Assembly (NCBI GenBank): GCA_033026295.1
Contig: CM065183.1
Coordinates: 20,933,202 to 20,997,201, forward strand
DNA from: Channa striata
Taxonomy: Eukaryota; Chordata; Actinopteri; Anabantiformes; Channidae
Direction: 5' to 3'
Length of the DNA: 64,000 nt
Numbering within the stretch: position 1 is the stretch's first letter; every line of letters starts with the position of its first letter. A program made the position numbers and the translations under genes. A model generated the notes under the pieces. The model worked only from the letters and a program-made list of their open reading frames with translations, did no database searches and was not told the origin of the DNA. Shown in pieces: positions 12,688 to 25,627 of the stretch.

Positions 12688-12845
12688 GGAGGGTCGATGG
12701 TTCAATTCCCACCTCTTCATGTGTCTTTGAGCAAAGAAATTATGTATCTATTTTAATTCTTATTTTAACAATATTAGCCAAAAGATGCAGTTCGCTTTAT
12801 TGTCTTTCAGCCTAGTTAGCACACTGCTGTGTGAGTGTGTGTGAA
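12688..12845 (+). mobile_element. SINE relic, copy A
   Basis: GATGGTTCAATTCCCACC is a B-box word, followed by CTTCATGTGTCTTTGAGCAAAG. The 3' part (12731-12840: CTTTATTGTCTTTCAGCCTAG, then TTAGCACACTGCTGTGTG) is shared with copy B at 14891-14990. Confidence 0.5.
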
Positions 12846-13023
12846 TTTAAATAATCCAGAATTGTCATAAAGAAGCATCAGCCTATTTGCAGTTAGTAAA
12901 TGACATGCTGAATAACAGATGAATTGACAGAGGGTTCGATTAACGTTTGTGGCGACAACAGTCACGCTGAGACGTGTCGTGTTACAAAGCTGTTCAGAGC
13001 ACAGACGAGCAGCTTGGCACCAC

Positions 13024-13190
13024 ATTAGTGGTTAGCATCACAGGTAGAAGGTCCCCAGTTCGATTCCCAGGAGGCTGCAGCCTTTCTGTGTGGGGTTTTG
13101 CCTTTTCCCGAGTTAATTTGTGCAAACGTGGGTGTGAATGGTTGTCTGTCCCTGATACAGACTGCAGACCTGGGCGTCTTACCAAAATGT
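13024..13190 (+). mobile_element. tRNA-derived SINE copy
   Basis: TAGTGGTTAGCATCACAGG resembles the A-box head and CCAGTTCGATTCCCAGG the B box of a tRNA-derived SINE. The body keeps CTTTCTGTGTGGGGTTTTGCC, TGTGAATGGTTGTCTGTCCCTG and CAGACTGCAGACCTG, in the order of a very common percomorph SINE. The copy is diverged and its tail is lost. Confidence 0.7.
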
Positions 13191-14078
13191 GAACGCTAAT
13201 ATGTCCTGATGTGTCTCTGACATGGACATTGCGTGTCAACACCTCATCACGCAGGACGTTGTGGTCGTAATCGTGCACAAATGCTGTGCTGGAAGTGGGC
13301 CGGTACTCAAAAGGACAAAACACTCCACTTCCAGATTTGACTCTTTGATTCACCTCGTCTCTTTGGGTCATCAGCCGCGTGTAACAAATAAATCACGCTG
13401 GTAACGGCGTGGAAATGACCTTTGTCTACCTCATGACGGCGACATGAGGCACTGAGCTCATGGTGCTGCATTGAAAAACTACTCAACTGAATATTGTGAA
13501 GCGAACCGTCACAACTTTTCTCCGACGTCCATGTCAGAGCTAAAACGGAGGAAGATGCCAAACTTCTTCATTGTTTCTGCTTGTCCTTCCTGTTTGGATC
13601 AGTCTGGTTCCATCCAAATAGACAAACTTTAGCTTCAGAATTCTCCTATATCTGGTTGAAATGTGCGGATCTCGGTTGAAGAATGGGACCTGAACCTGTT
13701 CTGTTGGTCGAAAAGCCTGGTCCCTGTGTGGCTCGCTCATGTCAAATTCATGACTTTCTGACTTTATGTCCCACATGAGTAGATATGAGAAGCACCATCC
13801 TCAGAAGCTTCTGGTTCCCCTGTAAGTGACATGGAGCACTGTGGTGTCTTCTTTCCTCAAATAACCCGATCCTTGACTGTGACTCAACCCACAACTTTGG
13901 TTTCAGTCCTAAAATAAACGTTTCTCAAATGACTTGAAGGACGAGGACTTACACGAACCTGCGTCTTTAGACTTGTATCAAACGACATCTGCCTGCACTT
14001 GAGCCTGTGCTCTGATCCTCACTGAACATGGCAGACGAATATTGACCCTCACACTCGTTGAACATCCTTCACTCCAGG

Positions 14079-14100
14079 TGTGTGTGTGTGTGTGTGTGTG
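14079..14100. repeat. GT microsatellite
   Basis: Uninterrupted GT run; a shorter one follows at 14176-14188. Confidence 0.9.
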
Positions 14101-14884
14101 GCTGAGGCATGAGCAGTCACAGTGTGAAAGTCAGTCCTTGTTTGTTTTAGGTGGGAGTGAGCGTGAATGAATCTGTGTGTGTGTGTGTTTATTTTCCTGC
14201 TGAAGCGAGGACTCTCTCCGACACGTCTTCACCTTATCTCGTGTTGACTCACGGTATTCAGCCCAGGATCCACCTGGGTTACACACTCGTACTCTTACGA
14301 ACACTCACACACACCCTCGACACCCTTCAGAAATGACACAGTCACCTCGGCAGCTGTCTCAGCGTGAGCGGGAGCCAGGAAAATGAGAAAGATAAAAGAA
14401 GAAAGACGTTTGAGGACAGAGTCATCAGGGAGGACGTGTGTGTGCATTTGTGAGACAGTCTATATGTGATGATTGGTCCTTGTCCCCGGTTACTTGCATG
14501 ATAATTACCTGAGCAGCTCCGGGCTCAGACTCACAGCAGAACAAACGACAAGCGAGCGAGAGAAACGGCACTAACACGGGCAGACACGCCAACTAAGATG
14601 CACCGAGCGGCACACGGAGACAGAGGACCGTGTATCCCACTCTGTTTCCTGTCAGCCAGAATAAACCAGGAAGTGGAGGAAAATTCCTCAGTCACCGCAG
14701 CTGTTTGTCGCATCTGTGCACAAATTTCATTTTTCCTTCAATGTCCAGGTATAAATGATTTTAAAATGCATTAGTGGATCACTACATGTGCAAAGATGTC
14801 AGTGAAGGTTCTCAGTCATCCACATTCGATTCGGGCTCAGTCGTCCCAGGCACATGAACACGACTTCACACATCCACTAATGTG

Positions 14885-14984
14885 TTATTGAACAAAGAAA
14901 TGAAAGGTCTATTTTAATTCGAACAATAAAGATGGAGTTCACTTTATTGTCTTTCAGCTTAGTTAGCACACTGCTGTGTGTGTG

Positions 14985-15015
<31 letters not shown>

Positions 15016-15016
15016 T
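14885..15016 (+). mobile_element. SINE relic, copy B, ending in a GT repeat
   Basis: It shares with copy A the words AACAAAGAAAT, TCTATTTTAATTC, GAGTTCACTTTATTGTC and CAGCTTAGTTAGCACACTGC in the same order and orientation, then passes into a GT microsatellite (14977-15015). It may be a second insertion of one family or a segmental duplication. Confidence 0.5.
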
Positions 15017-15547
15017 TCCCACCGTAAGGGATTAAAGGTAGAATATTACTTCTCGGTCGATACGCTACATTCAGATACGTTGACACGTTAATTTCTTTAG
15101 TATTTTCATGTAGACGCTCGTGTCCACAACAGCTCAGCGTCGGTCTAACAAACCTCAGTTTGCTAAAAAATGAAGAATCGATCTGTAAAGTCTGTGTATG
15201 AAGCAGGTTGAGGGGACAGACAGTGGATGCTGTGCCACGTTTACGGTCGTGCAGAAACAGACGCCAAGATTCTCTAATCTAATACAAAATCAAAGACAAA
15301 CGTTCCCACAAGAACACGTGCACATGGAGCGGTGGAGGTTCCTAATTGTAGGGGGGGGTCCTCAGTGTCCCATTGTGTCCCTCCTCAGTGAAGTTACGCA
15401 GAACGTCCCACGACCGAGTCCCAGCCCACAGCATCTGTCTCCTGTGTTTATGGTAAACAAAGGTTACAATGAGCACAGCAGGACCCCCCCCCCACCTGCA
15501 ACCATGCATGCACAACCTCCCATACACAGTGGCAAATGCAATTTAGT

Positions 15548-15549
<2 letters not shown>

Positions 15550-15589
<40 letters not shown>

Positions 15590-15721
15590 CCACCTACAAA
15601 CAGATGTGCTCAGGATGAGTCACACACACACGGGGAGCTTATTCTCTGCTGCTTTCACCAGAACAGCTGCGTGGGGGGAAATTTAAAACACATATTACAT
15701 CAGAGTGATGGCACAGCAGTG

Positions 15722-15782
<61 letters not shown>
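15550..15782. repeat. CA tract (15550-15585) and GT tract (15724-15782)
   Basis: A CA run of 18 units is followed about 140 bases later by a GT run of about 29 units, the longest in the window. They are complementary and give false His-Thr and Cys-Val open frames. Confidence 0.95.
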
Positions 15783-15783
<1 letters not shown>

Positions 15784-16959
15784 AAACAAACCCATTTAAG
15801 CTGCGACATGATGTAAATTTAATTCAATCTGCAACAACACAAACACAGAACAAGCGAACAAATCATCTGCGAAGCATTTGTCTCTGTTTCAGGTGGACGC
15901 GTCAGTCTACGAGTAGCAGACCCTGTCCACCTGATTGACGGGGACACACGTACACAGACGGACAGCTCACATCCACGCCCGCCCTCTGGCTGTGATAATC
16001 GGCCTAACTGCACGTCTGTGGACTGTGGGAGGAAAGAAGGACCCTGAGGACAGGTGATCCCCCCCCACACACTTTTACAATGAATTAAGTGAACCTGGTT
16101 CGATTTAAGCAGTAAAACTGTTTTTGCCGCCACAGTTGGGACTGATGTGTCCAGAAAAACTAGTTAAACTAGTTTTTAGACTGGCACCAACTCTTCGCTG
16201 GTCCAGACCCAAGAACCGCCTTTGTCAGGGGCTGGGGGGTTATTGTGGCCAACAAGACCAACTAAACCAATGTATCATTGGTGTTTGCAGCTTATTGGTC
16301 CATGGAAAAGCAAAGCAGTTCTCAGTCATCTGTGAACCGGTTTTAGCACCAGGACGAAGTTTAAGTAGGTTGGAAAAGGTTGAGAGACGCTTGTTTTGAG
16401 AAAAACCCATTTATGTTGATGACTTTATTTCTTATAAATGAAATAGTTGCTCTTCATAATAAACTGAGGATGATCATGATAAGGGTGGATTCAACCCACA
16501 GAATATAAAAAAAAATAATTGGGAGCAGCCTCAGATGTTGGTTTGGGTGCAAAATGAGTTAAACATCTGCAGTCAGAGGTCAAGGAAGTCAAAGACATCC
16601 CTTCTCCGGACAAAAGGACTAATTTCCATTTTCATCCATCCCACTGTTGTCCAAATATTTAACATAAAACTCAAAAAGAGAGATGTCCAAGAAGGAGGAC
16701 AATGAGGAAAGGACAGTTTGTAAATGAGAAGAGATGCAGTTACAGCTCTGAACATGTGAGTGATGGGAAGAATGGGAGGAAGTGGGTGATGGAAGGATAA
16801 CAGGCTGGACCATGGAGGAGTGACCCGGAATCATCGAGGAAAAGCCAGAGAATGTCCGGGACAGGAGGAGGCTAAACACGTAGATCCGAGAGCGTCTACT
16901 GCTAACAAGCAGCCAGGGAGCACTCGCCTGTTAGCTGCAGGCCTGAGTTTGCACTGGAG

Positions 16960-16983
16960 AGTGTGTGTGTGTGTGTGTGTGTG
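16960..16983. repeat. GT microsatellite
   Basis: Uninterrupted GT run of about twelve units. Confidence 0.9.
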
Positions 16984-17011
16984 CGGAAATAAGACAAAAT
17001 AACACAAGATG

Positions 17012-17062
17012 AGATTCAATTAACTTTATTGATCCCTGAAGGAAGATTCAGTCACTGCAGAA
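17012..17062 (-). repeat. LINE 3'-tail fragment
   Basis: AACTTTATTGATCCCTGAAGGAAGATTCAGTCACTGC is the reverse complement of a common fish LINE terminus (GGGATCAATAAAGTT type). Only the terminal part is present. Confidence 0.5.
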
Positions 17063-18435
17063 ACAAAAGACAAGTTGATTGGACAACTGAGACCAGAAAC
17101 ATAATAAGGAGTGAAATATAAAACGTAATAAAGCCTGAAAGTAATATTCATAACGAGCGTGTCTCTGTGATATTAATATTACATTTATATCCAGAGGGCT
17201 AAAATGGGATTTGTTCTGTGATTGCAATCAGTAAAAAGGCATTTAGCGCGTCACAAGGCGCAGGAATCCAAACGGCTGAAAGTCATCGAAAGGCTAAAAT
17301 AAATACGGCACCTGAGAGACATTTCGTCGCCAGCACGCTCAGGACCAATCAGCACAGTGGGAGGCAGCCTGGACGTGTCCCGGTGTGTCCAGAAAACTCC
17401 ACCTCACAAAGACAGGATGTTGGAAATAGAAGCAGCATTTTCTGGATTTTTAGATTGGGATTAAAAGACGACTCAAACTTTTATTAATTTCCGTCTGTGG
17501 CTTTAGCTTTTGGTCTCACAAAACTAAATCAGCTACGTGTCAGGTGGATCGTGAGGAACAAAAGGATGTTATTTAAAAAGCATGATAAAACGGAAAGAAA
17601 TGAATTTATTCTTTCTGCTTGGTACCGGTGGATGTGGACTGCTGCACTAGATCCTCTACAAACTACATTCAGCCAACGAAATGTTTCCATTTCAACGTTT
17701 TCATGCAATATGTTGTTTGCTTTGTCCCAGAGACAGGGAGACGCATCAGACGGTGGCAGCTGTGGCTCATATTCAGGTGAGTTAGCCGTGTTATCTGCAG
17801 ATCCTCCACGTGGCAAAAGATTAAAGAAATAGACACCAACGTAGCACCTGATGAAAATCATCGGGATTTGAATAATATCTAATAAATGCGCTGTAATTTT
17901 TCAAGTAGTTTAAATAAAGTTTGCTTTGGTGATGGAATTTCTTCTAATCTTTGAAAATCTGATAATTCAGTTATACTCACATTAAACCTTTAATGTCATT
18001 AATAATCTTTACTGACAGTTCGGGCCTCTAATGCTGAGCCCGGTTCTGTCTGGATTAGCTGCAGCTGCTCTCGGATTGTGGACACATCTGAAGGCTATCA
18101 GACACTTGCTGGGGTGTGTCCACTATGTCCATTCACTGCAATGTTTCAAATTCCTGCCAACATAAGAAGCGTGTGCGTCTAAAGCTGAGGTCAGAGGTCA
18201 GTCAGGCCTGGTCAGCCGCTCACTCCGCCTCCTTTTGTCTCCTCCGGGGGCCCCAGGTTGTTAAAATGACACATCTGTCGGGCCCCCAGCCTGGGCTCTT
18301 GCCTTAATGGGGCAGTGGAGCAGAAGGCAGGAGAGAACGAGGAGGAGGAGGGATGAAGCTCGTGCCTTCACACAAGCCTCCTCACACACAGTCCATCTGG
18401 CCCGTGCCTCAACAGATGCTCCTGACACAGACCTC

Positions 18436-18439
<4 letters not shown>

Positions 18440-18482
<43 letters not shown>

Positions 18483-18614
18483 GATGGAGAGCTTTCGCGC
18501 GCACACACATTCCTGCAAAACAAGTACACACAGGTAGGCTGCACACATGCTGGTGCACTTTGTAAAAAACCCACTTGCGGGTATGCACACGTACACACAC
18601 ACACACACACACAC
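18440..18614. repeat. Two CA microsatellites
   Basis: CA runs at about 18440-18473 and 18593-18613, in the same orientation, separated by CA-rich sequence with a GCGCGC interruption. Confidence 0.9.
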
Positions 18615-19079
18615 TCATGCCAGCAGGTCTGTCCTTTTCATACCCCATAAGTCAATCAGTCCCTCCTCCCACACCAAGAAAAGCAATTAAAGCCATTCAC
18701 AGTCAGCTACTCCCCCCTCCCACCACCACAGCCTTTCACCAAAACACCGTCACCTCCTTCCTCCCTCTGTCACCTCCTTTCTACACTTTGCTGCATTTTG
18801 GACAGACTGAAAGTGGCCTCTAGAGGCCGTGTGGCACCTCACACCTCACCAGGCCAGACTGACACAAACATGTCGCCGTCCTTTTGCATAATAAAAAATC
18901 TGCCGTATTTGCTCCTGAAGAAGCTGTGGAGCTTGGATGTCCTCCCGGGGACGACAGAGCACTGAGACATTTATCATCCCGTCCAGCAGACGTTTCTCAT
19001 CTCGCCCCAGACGGCCGTGTGGACGCCTATTTTTAGCTGATGGAGAGAGCCGTTCATCTTGTGGAACCGATGATGTTGA

Positions 19080-19830
19080 GCAGGATTTAATGGGCAGCAC
19101 ATCCTCAGTTGGGCAACCTGCGTCCAAACAAGTCTGAATAATCAACTGGAAGAGTGACACCCTGCACAGAGTTCAGGTCCTTTGGGTGGGATTCAGTTTT
19201 GCACCAATGCTGCAGGGATTCGTGCCACTCTGAGAGCCCCGTGTTGAAAACACATGCCCTCCTCGCACCATAAAGAGGCTTAAATAAGCCTGTGTCTGCT
19301 TGTAAAGCCTGTTTCATAAGCAGGAGAATATCGCCACTGTGGCTCAATTAGCAGGCTGCAGCAGGGCGAGAGCGAGGCCGTTCACGCTGAGCGTCTAAAT
19401 GTGCCGAATGGAAGCTTTGGAAGTTTTAATGGAGTGAGCGTGTTTGCATGTGAGAGGGCGGCTTAGAAATGGAGAGATGGGCGATAATGCTGAGTCACAT
19501 TGTACCGAGTCGCTCTGACCCACTTCTCACTCGCATCCTATTTGCCATCACAATTTATTCATTCGACACAGCGCCGGTGCTTTCGCCGAGATGCAGCTCT
19601 TAATAATGCATGTCGACCTAAAGTGCAATTGGGAACGCTGGGCCCGAAAGGCTGGAAGATATTAGAAAACGCATCCATTTCTGTGTTTTTAGACACTCAA
19701 CTCGCACTTTAAACAAAATCAAGAACATTGCATTAGTGTGAGGAGACGCTTTATTCTGCAGCATAAAATGGGCAAAGGCCAGAGTCTGAGCTGTTTCACT
19801 TGTCGTGGATTTGCATCGGTGCACTGACGG
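19080..19830. other. Single-copy noncoding stretch, conserved-element candidate
   Basis: The stretch has no repeats or microsatellites and no credible ORF. It contains homeodomain-like AT cores (CTCAATTAGCAGG, CTTAATAATGCATG) amid balanced sequence. Conservation cannot be seen from one sequence. Confidence 0.3.
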
Positions 19831-22800
19831 AGCCTCGCAGAGTAGAAAACACGTCAGAGACTTAATCTCTTCCCTGTCGGATTTGACTTTGGCTGCGCCG
19901 TGTCCGTCCCATATCAGCAGGTTCTGTGTGTGAATGGTTCCCCCTTGGACTGAACGTGCAGGTGGTGATGCTTCTTCATTTACGTCTGACAGTCAGACCC
20001 TAGACTCTGGGGGCCTTGGTGACTGGAAGGGGTCTCTCTTTGCTCTTAGGGGTTAACTGGGCAGTGGAGGTGCAGTGTATAGTTCCTGTAAAAGAGCTTA
20101 TAGCTGTTCCTGCAAAACGTGCTGTGCTTCTCCCGATGCCCCTGGTGAAAGGGTGGATGCCTGAACTGAGTCGGTTGGTTTAGGGCAAACTACAAGCAGA
20201 CTTTAGGGCTAATGAACCCTAAAACGATGAGCCTGTAGTGGCCACGATGATTCTGGATCAGCGTTTCTAATAGTGCTCAGACCAACGTTCGTATTATGTA
20301 AATATGGCCTTACATTTGGCAGTAAACTAATCTCTGATATGAGTGGTTTTCTCAGTGAGCTGATCCTGGTTCCACACGTGAAGGAGGAGCGAGCAGCGGT
20401 TCACTCCAGTAGTGTGGAAGTGGAAACCAGTATTCTCCAGTTAAATTACAAGTTCCCTTTATGTTTTAGATCCAACAAAAACTGTATGTTATTGTTGTGA
20501 TGATGCCAAGTAAAATCAGGCTGGATGAGAACGCGACAGTTCATTTCAACAACTCCCATTTTAGGGCAGATTCATCATCAGTCGCTCCTCGTATTGTCAA
20601 TGTAGGAATCAGAGCTCGTTCGGCTTTTTCGCAGTGGATCCTGATTAAATTTGTCAGCTAAAAAAGCTGCAGCAAAAAACAGACGAGGAATAAGTGGGTC
20701 ATTGTGGAGATGACTTACTCCTCCCTCACTTCCTTTATCTGAACATCACGATGAAGAAAATCAACCTGGAGCATCGAGAGGCTGCAGAGGAAAACACCCA
20801 GTGAGCCTGTGAAAATGTTCACGACTCACCAGAGAGTGGGATGAAAATTAACGCTAAGTCAGACTTTAGTTCCGCTTTTAATACGTCAGAACAGTGTTTT
20901 GTGCTTTTGCACTGGTAAATGTGGACGCACACGCTGGGCCTCAGTTACCAGTATGTGTGTGCACATCAGAAACCCACCGGGATGAGTCGCAAACTGCATT
21001 TGTCTGTGTTAGGAAAGATGCCCAGGTGCATCGTGGGTAAGCAGAGACGTTGCAAGAAATGAGGGTAAGAATGAACCAGCTAAACTGTCAAGTGACATTT
21101 GAGAATCAACAGGCACAAAATTGATGTTTTTTAAATGTATGTAGTTTTATATGACGTTGTCCTGCAGCATTTGAACTGCTGGTTGTTACCTACAACATCA
21201 AATGAACAAGATCCTCCTGAAAAGTTTACAGCTGTATGTGAAGACATCAGCTGCTCCTGACGCGTGTCTCTTAGAGAATCTTACGGGAAAGCGGGACAGA
21301 ACGTGAACCGTCTTGGGTGTCGACAGCAAGAACTGCAAAACTTGGATGTGATGATCATGTTGGTGTGCAGACTAACTGACTCAGGAGCATGACCACCTGA
21401 TCTGACGGTCAACATCTGGACACATCTGGAAACATAAATACATTTTTGGATCTGTCAGGACAACCTTTGAATCAGCCGTGGCTCCCAGCCTTCGATGGGA
21501 TTCTCCTGACCAGCGCGTTTCTTTACATTTAATGTCATTTCATGATTCCGTTTGTGTGTGTGTGCATCAAAAACCTGTTGCCTGCACAAATAAAGCTTGA
21601 CTGACTGATTCAGCCAATCAGAATTCAGCGCTGTGTCTGACCTCGCAGCACAAGCTCAGTGGGGACATCAGACCCCCGATGCATCGTCTGTGCGCGTGAA
21701 ATTGAACTTCGACGTCCACTGCGTGGCCGCACGGTTTGGCGATGTCTTACTGCTGTGATTTGTCCCAGTGAATAACCGCTATCATGCATCTACATGTTGG
21801 TTATCTATTTATTCTTCTCTTCCCTGCTTGTCTTCGTGGGCCGTCCTTCCTCTGGGGGTTAATGACCCAGAATCCGTCATCTTCTAATCCTCATCGAGAT
21901 GAAAGGAGACATTGTTTACATGCATCTGCCCTCAAAAGCAGAAAGTCCCCAAATTAGAAGCAGCGAGTCAAACAGTATGTAGATGAGGCAGCTGGGAGGG
22001 GTGAACAGGCGACTCCCCTATCAGGCCTTCACCCTCCTCGCAGCCTGTGGGTGAGGATGGAGGCAGGCAGGTGCTGCCACCCCCCCACCCCCCGACCCCC
22101 AGTAGAACCTCTCCATTGTGCTTCCTCTGTAAAAGGACAGCTGTTGTGTCTCGCAGCAGGTCCAGCGCCGTGTGCGTTTCGCAGGGTTCATGTTTGCGTT
22201 CAACGGGCTGCTGCTGAACTGAGGTGACCTCAGCTGTTTGCTCATTTTCTCCGTCCTCACATCGTCTTCCGTCTCACTTAGCTGTCTGTCTCCTCCACGC
22301 TTTCGCTTCATTTCTTGTTCTCAATTGATTTTTGTGTTTCACTCTGCCAGTATTCTTCAAGGGCAGAGAGGATTATGAGACAGACGTAAAACAAATGCAC
22401 GAATCAAACGCCACTTTTACAGTTACACCAGCAAACTCAAACCTTTAAAGTCTGACTCTTGCTGGAAACTTACTTCATAACCACCTCGTTCTGTGAGCTG
22501 CTGCCCATCATTTTCTTTGTACATCATCACATTTAGAGTTAAGTGATTTTGTGCAGAGCAAACACAGGAAAAAAAAGCTTTTCCTCCATCCTGTGATCCC
22601 CTAAAAGGCCGTTACCTTGTCAGCAGCTGTGTGAACACATCAGCGTCTTCCCGTCTAACTTATTGGACTTTTAGTGCTGAATGCTCCATCTTCATGCTCG
22701 TCATAGCTGATCAAAGTTCTCGTGCGTTACATGCTGATGATTAAGGTGCTGTCAGTGAATTAAGATGGAAACCCAGACGCTAAAACAATGGCATTGGATA

Positions 22801-23599
22801 TCAGCAACTCCACCTCCCGCTCGTGCCTTTAGCTGTTTAACACCTGTTGTAGTTTTTGTGACAGTCGCTGCAAACAGGCCTCGTCATTTCCCCCCGGGGG
22901 GTTTGTGGCCAGGTACAGGATGGCAGGTACAGTACACGTTCAGGGCTGCTAACAGTATAAAACCAGATCAAAGCTGATATTAAACAGGGCGGAGGAGACG
23001 ACTCTTTGAATTTCAACACATCTGAACCACTGCTAATATAAAATTATTGATCAGTGCAGCTTGTTCTTCTCACTTTGATTTATTCCTTCATCGGTCGACT
23101 TTATCACAGCTCCCCTTCTCTTTTTTTCTAGTTATTAAAAAGGGGTATAGACAAGCCCCCAGTTGGCCCCCAGTCTGCCCCTCTATGCCCCCATCAGAGT
23201 CCAGATTCCTCTGGCCTCCACCCCCCCAGTTTAATGAAATAACCACATGGACATCAGAGGAATGGGACCAGGAACCCCCCCCATCAATTCAGTCAGCTTA
23301 GGGTAGAGAATCACACTCTCTCCAAAGAAACCGACTCGATTTCGCCACATCTGAAGGGACAGCTGATGAAGTAATGGACCTCCCTGGGAATGTGGGGGTC
23401 TTTTTGTTAAAAGCCAACGAAATAACATGCTCAAAAATGTCTGAGTCCAAATTCCAAAGGAATATTTGTGTGTCTGTGTATGATGTGATGATGTGAACCT
23501 CTGGGTTATGGCTCAGTGGATGGACTTCTTCTGTGGTGTTTGCACGCTAACATCCACAGCGGCTGTGCCAAAGTACTCACGCACTTGATGGCAGCGTAA
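19831..23599. other. No gene recognised
   Basis: Unique-looking noncoding sequence. A 96-codon minus frame at 22311-22021 starts MKRKRGGDRQLSETEDDV and is protein-like at its N-terminus but ends in a CACCCCC-rich stretch; no family recognised and no splice partner found. ATAAAGCTTGACTGACTGATT near 21589 resembles a LINE tail. Confidence 0.5.
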
Positions 23600-23885
23600 T
23601 ATTTTTTGTTTGTGTCATTTTTAATTACCAGTTTAATGCATTAACGTTAGTGGCATTTGTTTAAAACCCTCATAACTGAATATATGTTCTGATTTTCACT
23701 CACTGGATACAGCGGCTCTGCCATGAATTCTACTTTTTTGTTATAATTTTGCAGTTTTTAGACTGAAACTGTCAGAAAGGTGATAATTCTACTATGTGTG
23801 TGTTATTGAGGCCACAGAGGGTGGTGGAGTCATACTGGAGGTGGTTCTAATGTTTTGGCCACCTCATTGATGTTAAATAGTGTGT
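23600..23885. repeat. Probable nonautonomous DNA-transposon remnant
   Basis: The segment ends GGTGGTTCTAATGTTTTGGCCACCTCAT, a phrase I recognise as recurring at the edge of dispersed fish repeats, preceded by TTTTTAGACTGAAACTGTCAGAAAGGTGATAAT and TTATTGAGGCCACAGAGGGTGGTGGAGTCATACTGGAGG. The family is not named. No coding capacity. Confidence 0.45.
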
Positions 23886-25593
23886 TCTTCCCAGTACACA
23901 GTCATGTTTACCATCTTTTTTTTTTGTGCATGTAGGCGACCTGATGGATGATGGATGGATCCAGGTGACCTGATGGATGGAATCAATTTATTCCAAGGGG
24001 TGTGACTGTGTGCACCAAGCTCTCTGTCCAACAGTTTGGAAACAGTTCAGATTTGCTCTGGAATTGGTCTTATTGTGGTTGAAGAGCTCTGGCAGCAGTT
24101 GGTCTCGGCCTTTCTAACCAGTCAAAGAGCTTCAGGTTGATTATTAGATTTTGCAACATCTCCTTTATTGTCATTTCATAAGGATGACCAGTCCTACAGT
24201 GTGTATTTAAAAACTCTCGGGCCAAGAGGGAAGTTATTACATGGATCTAATGAAGTCATTCCCTTCATGCTTCATTATGTTATTATGACTTTATTACAGT
24301 AACAGCTGTAACGAAGCTTTATATAATTAGACACCTCACTTCCTATGAGAGTCTAATGTGCACAGACTTTAAACTAAATAACAGAAGAGCGTTGGCATTT
24401 TCATCCCCTGATTCCCTGGCACTGCGGCATTGTTGTGTTTAGATGAATGCTGTCATTTTCAGAACATCAGTACTGGATCCGCGTGTCAAAACACCAGCCG
24501 CCTTCCAGCCACGCCAGCCTCCATCCTCTGCCGTCGCTCGCGATCGTCTCCGACAGCTTGATGCCTGATGTGTGAGCGAGCCAAAAGCTCAACAAAAGCT
24601 TGAAGGCAGCCACACATGCAGCCAGGCGACCGGGAGCTGTGTGCCAGTGTGTTTTCATCAGATATTAGCCCTCACCACGTGAAGTGATGAATGGCTGAGT
24701 AATGGGGCAGGGACATGGAGCAAATCAATTTCTGGTGACCTGCCTTGTAGCAGTGACCCAGAAGGCAAAGTGCGTGGGTGTCCATGCTAGGGGGGCGAGG
24801 GGGGGACAGCGACCCCCCGGGAGCTCCAGCTGCACAGAGCGGGATTCACATTTCAACATGGATTGTTTTTATTGATTGATCAGGAGCAGGTGCAGAGTTT
24901 TTTTACCTTAAACCTTTCTCATGTTCTCCCTCCCACACCTTCGCCAGGCCAGTGCACCTACAACAGGCTGTTTGCATGTTCCTTTGTCTTTCCTGGAACA
25001 TAAATTCGACTTGGTGAATCAGAGAATAACTTCTTGATGTTGGGACCGTCTAATCATGCGTGAATGATCAAATTTCAGGTCAGAAATCTTCATTTTAAAT
25101 CCTCAAAGGTAAAAGTTCAGGTGAAAAAACCAACACGAAAATGCAAAGGTATTTAGGCCCAGTAACTCTGGGGCCGTGGCTCTGCACTTGGATTGACGCG
25201 GCACAAAGCTCAGTTAAAAGTAACAAAATGAGCACAAAGAGATGCACAACAGACGTGAAGGGGAAGAAAATAACATATGATGAACAAACGTGGAAACATC
25301 CACCGAAGATGTGTGAAATCACCACAAACAGACGGACACACGCCATAAAGAAATGAGAGGGAGTCCGTTCCCAGTTGGTGTCCAGGGGCCCATGTTCTCT
25401 AAATCCATCCCTGTCCGTGCGGCCTTACTGCACCAGGTCTCTAACGGGGAGGCTGCTGTTTGTCTGATCACTTTGATGTTCATAGCTCATGGGACAAAGT
25501 CTCACACTGATAGTTGTTGTTAAAATACATTTTTAAGCCTGAAAAACTGCAGCTTTTACTTAACTAACCCCCGTCCATCATTAAGTTTGGATA

Positions 25594-25624
25594 TCGCCAT
25601 CTGCCAAATGACTAAATGTAAACT
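25594..25624 (+). repeat. SINE 3' tail fragment
   Basis: CATCTGCCAAATGACTAAATGTAAA is the characteristic tail word of a widespread fish SINE group (also at 42087-42135). Only the tail is present. Confidence 0.5.
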
Positions 25625-25627
25625 GCC

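Larger units (their letters stand above)
15800..19079. other. No gene recognised
   Basis: Apart from the LINE tail at 17012 and dinucleotide repeats, nothing identifiable. Frames up to 117 codons are repeat-derived or anonymous. Confidence 0.6.

Noticed and set aside
15198..15686. 162-codon + strand ORF
   Set aside because: It is held open by a CA repeat (His-Thr run); the rest has no protein-like features.
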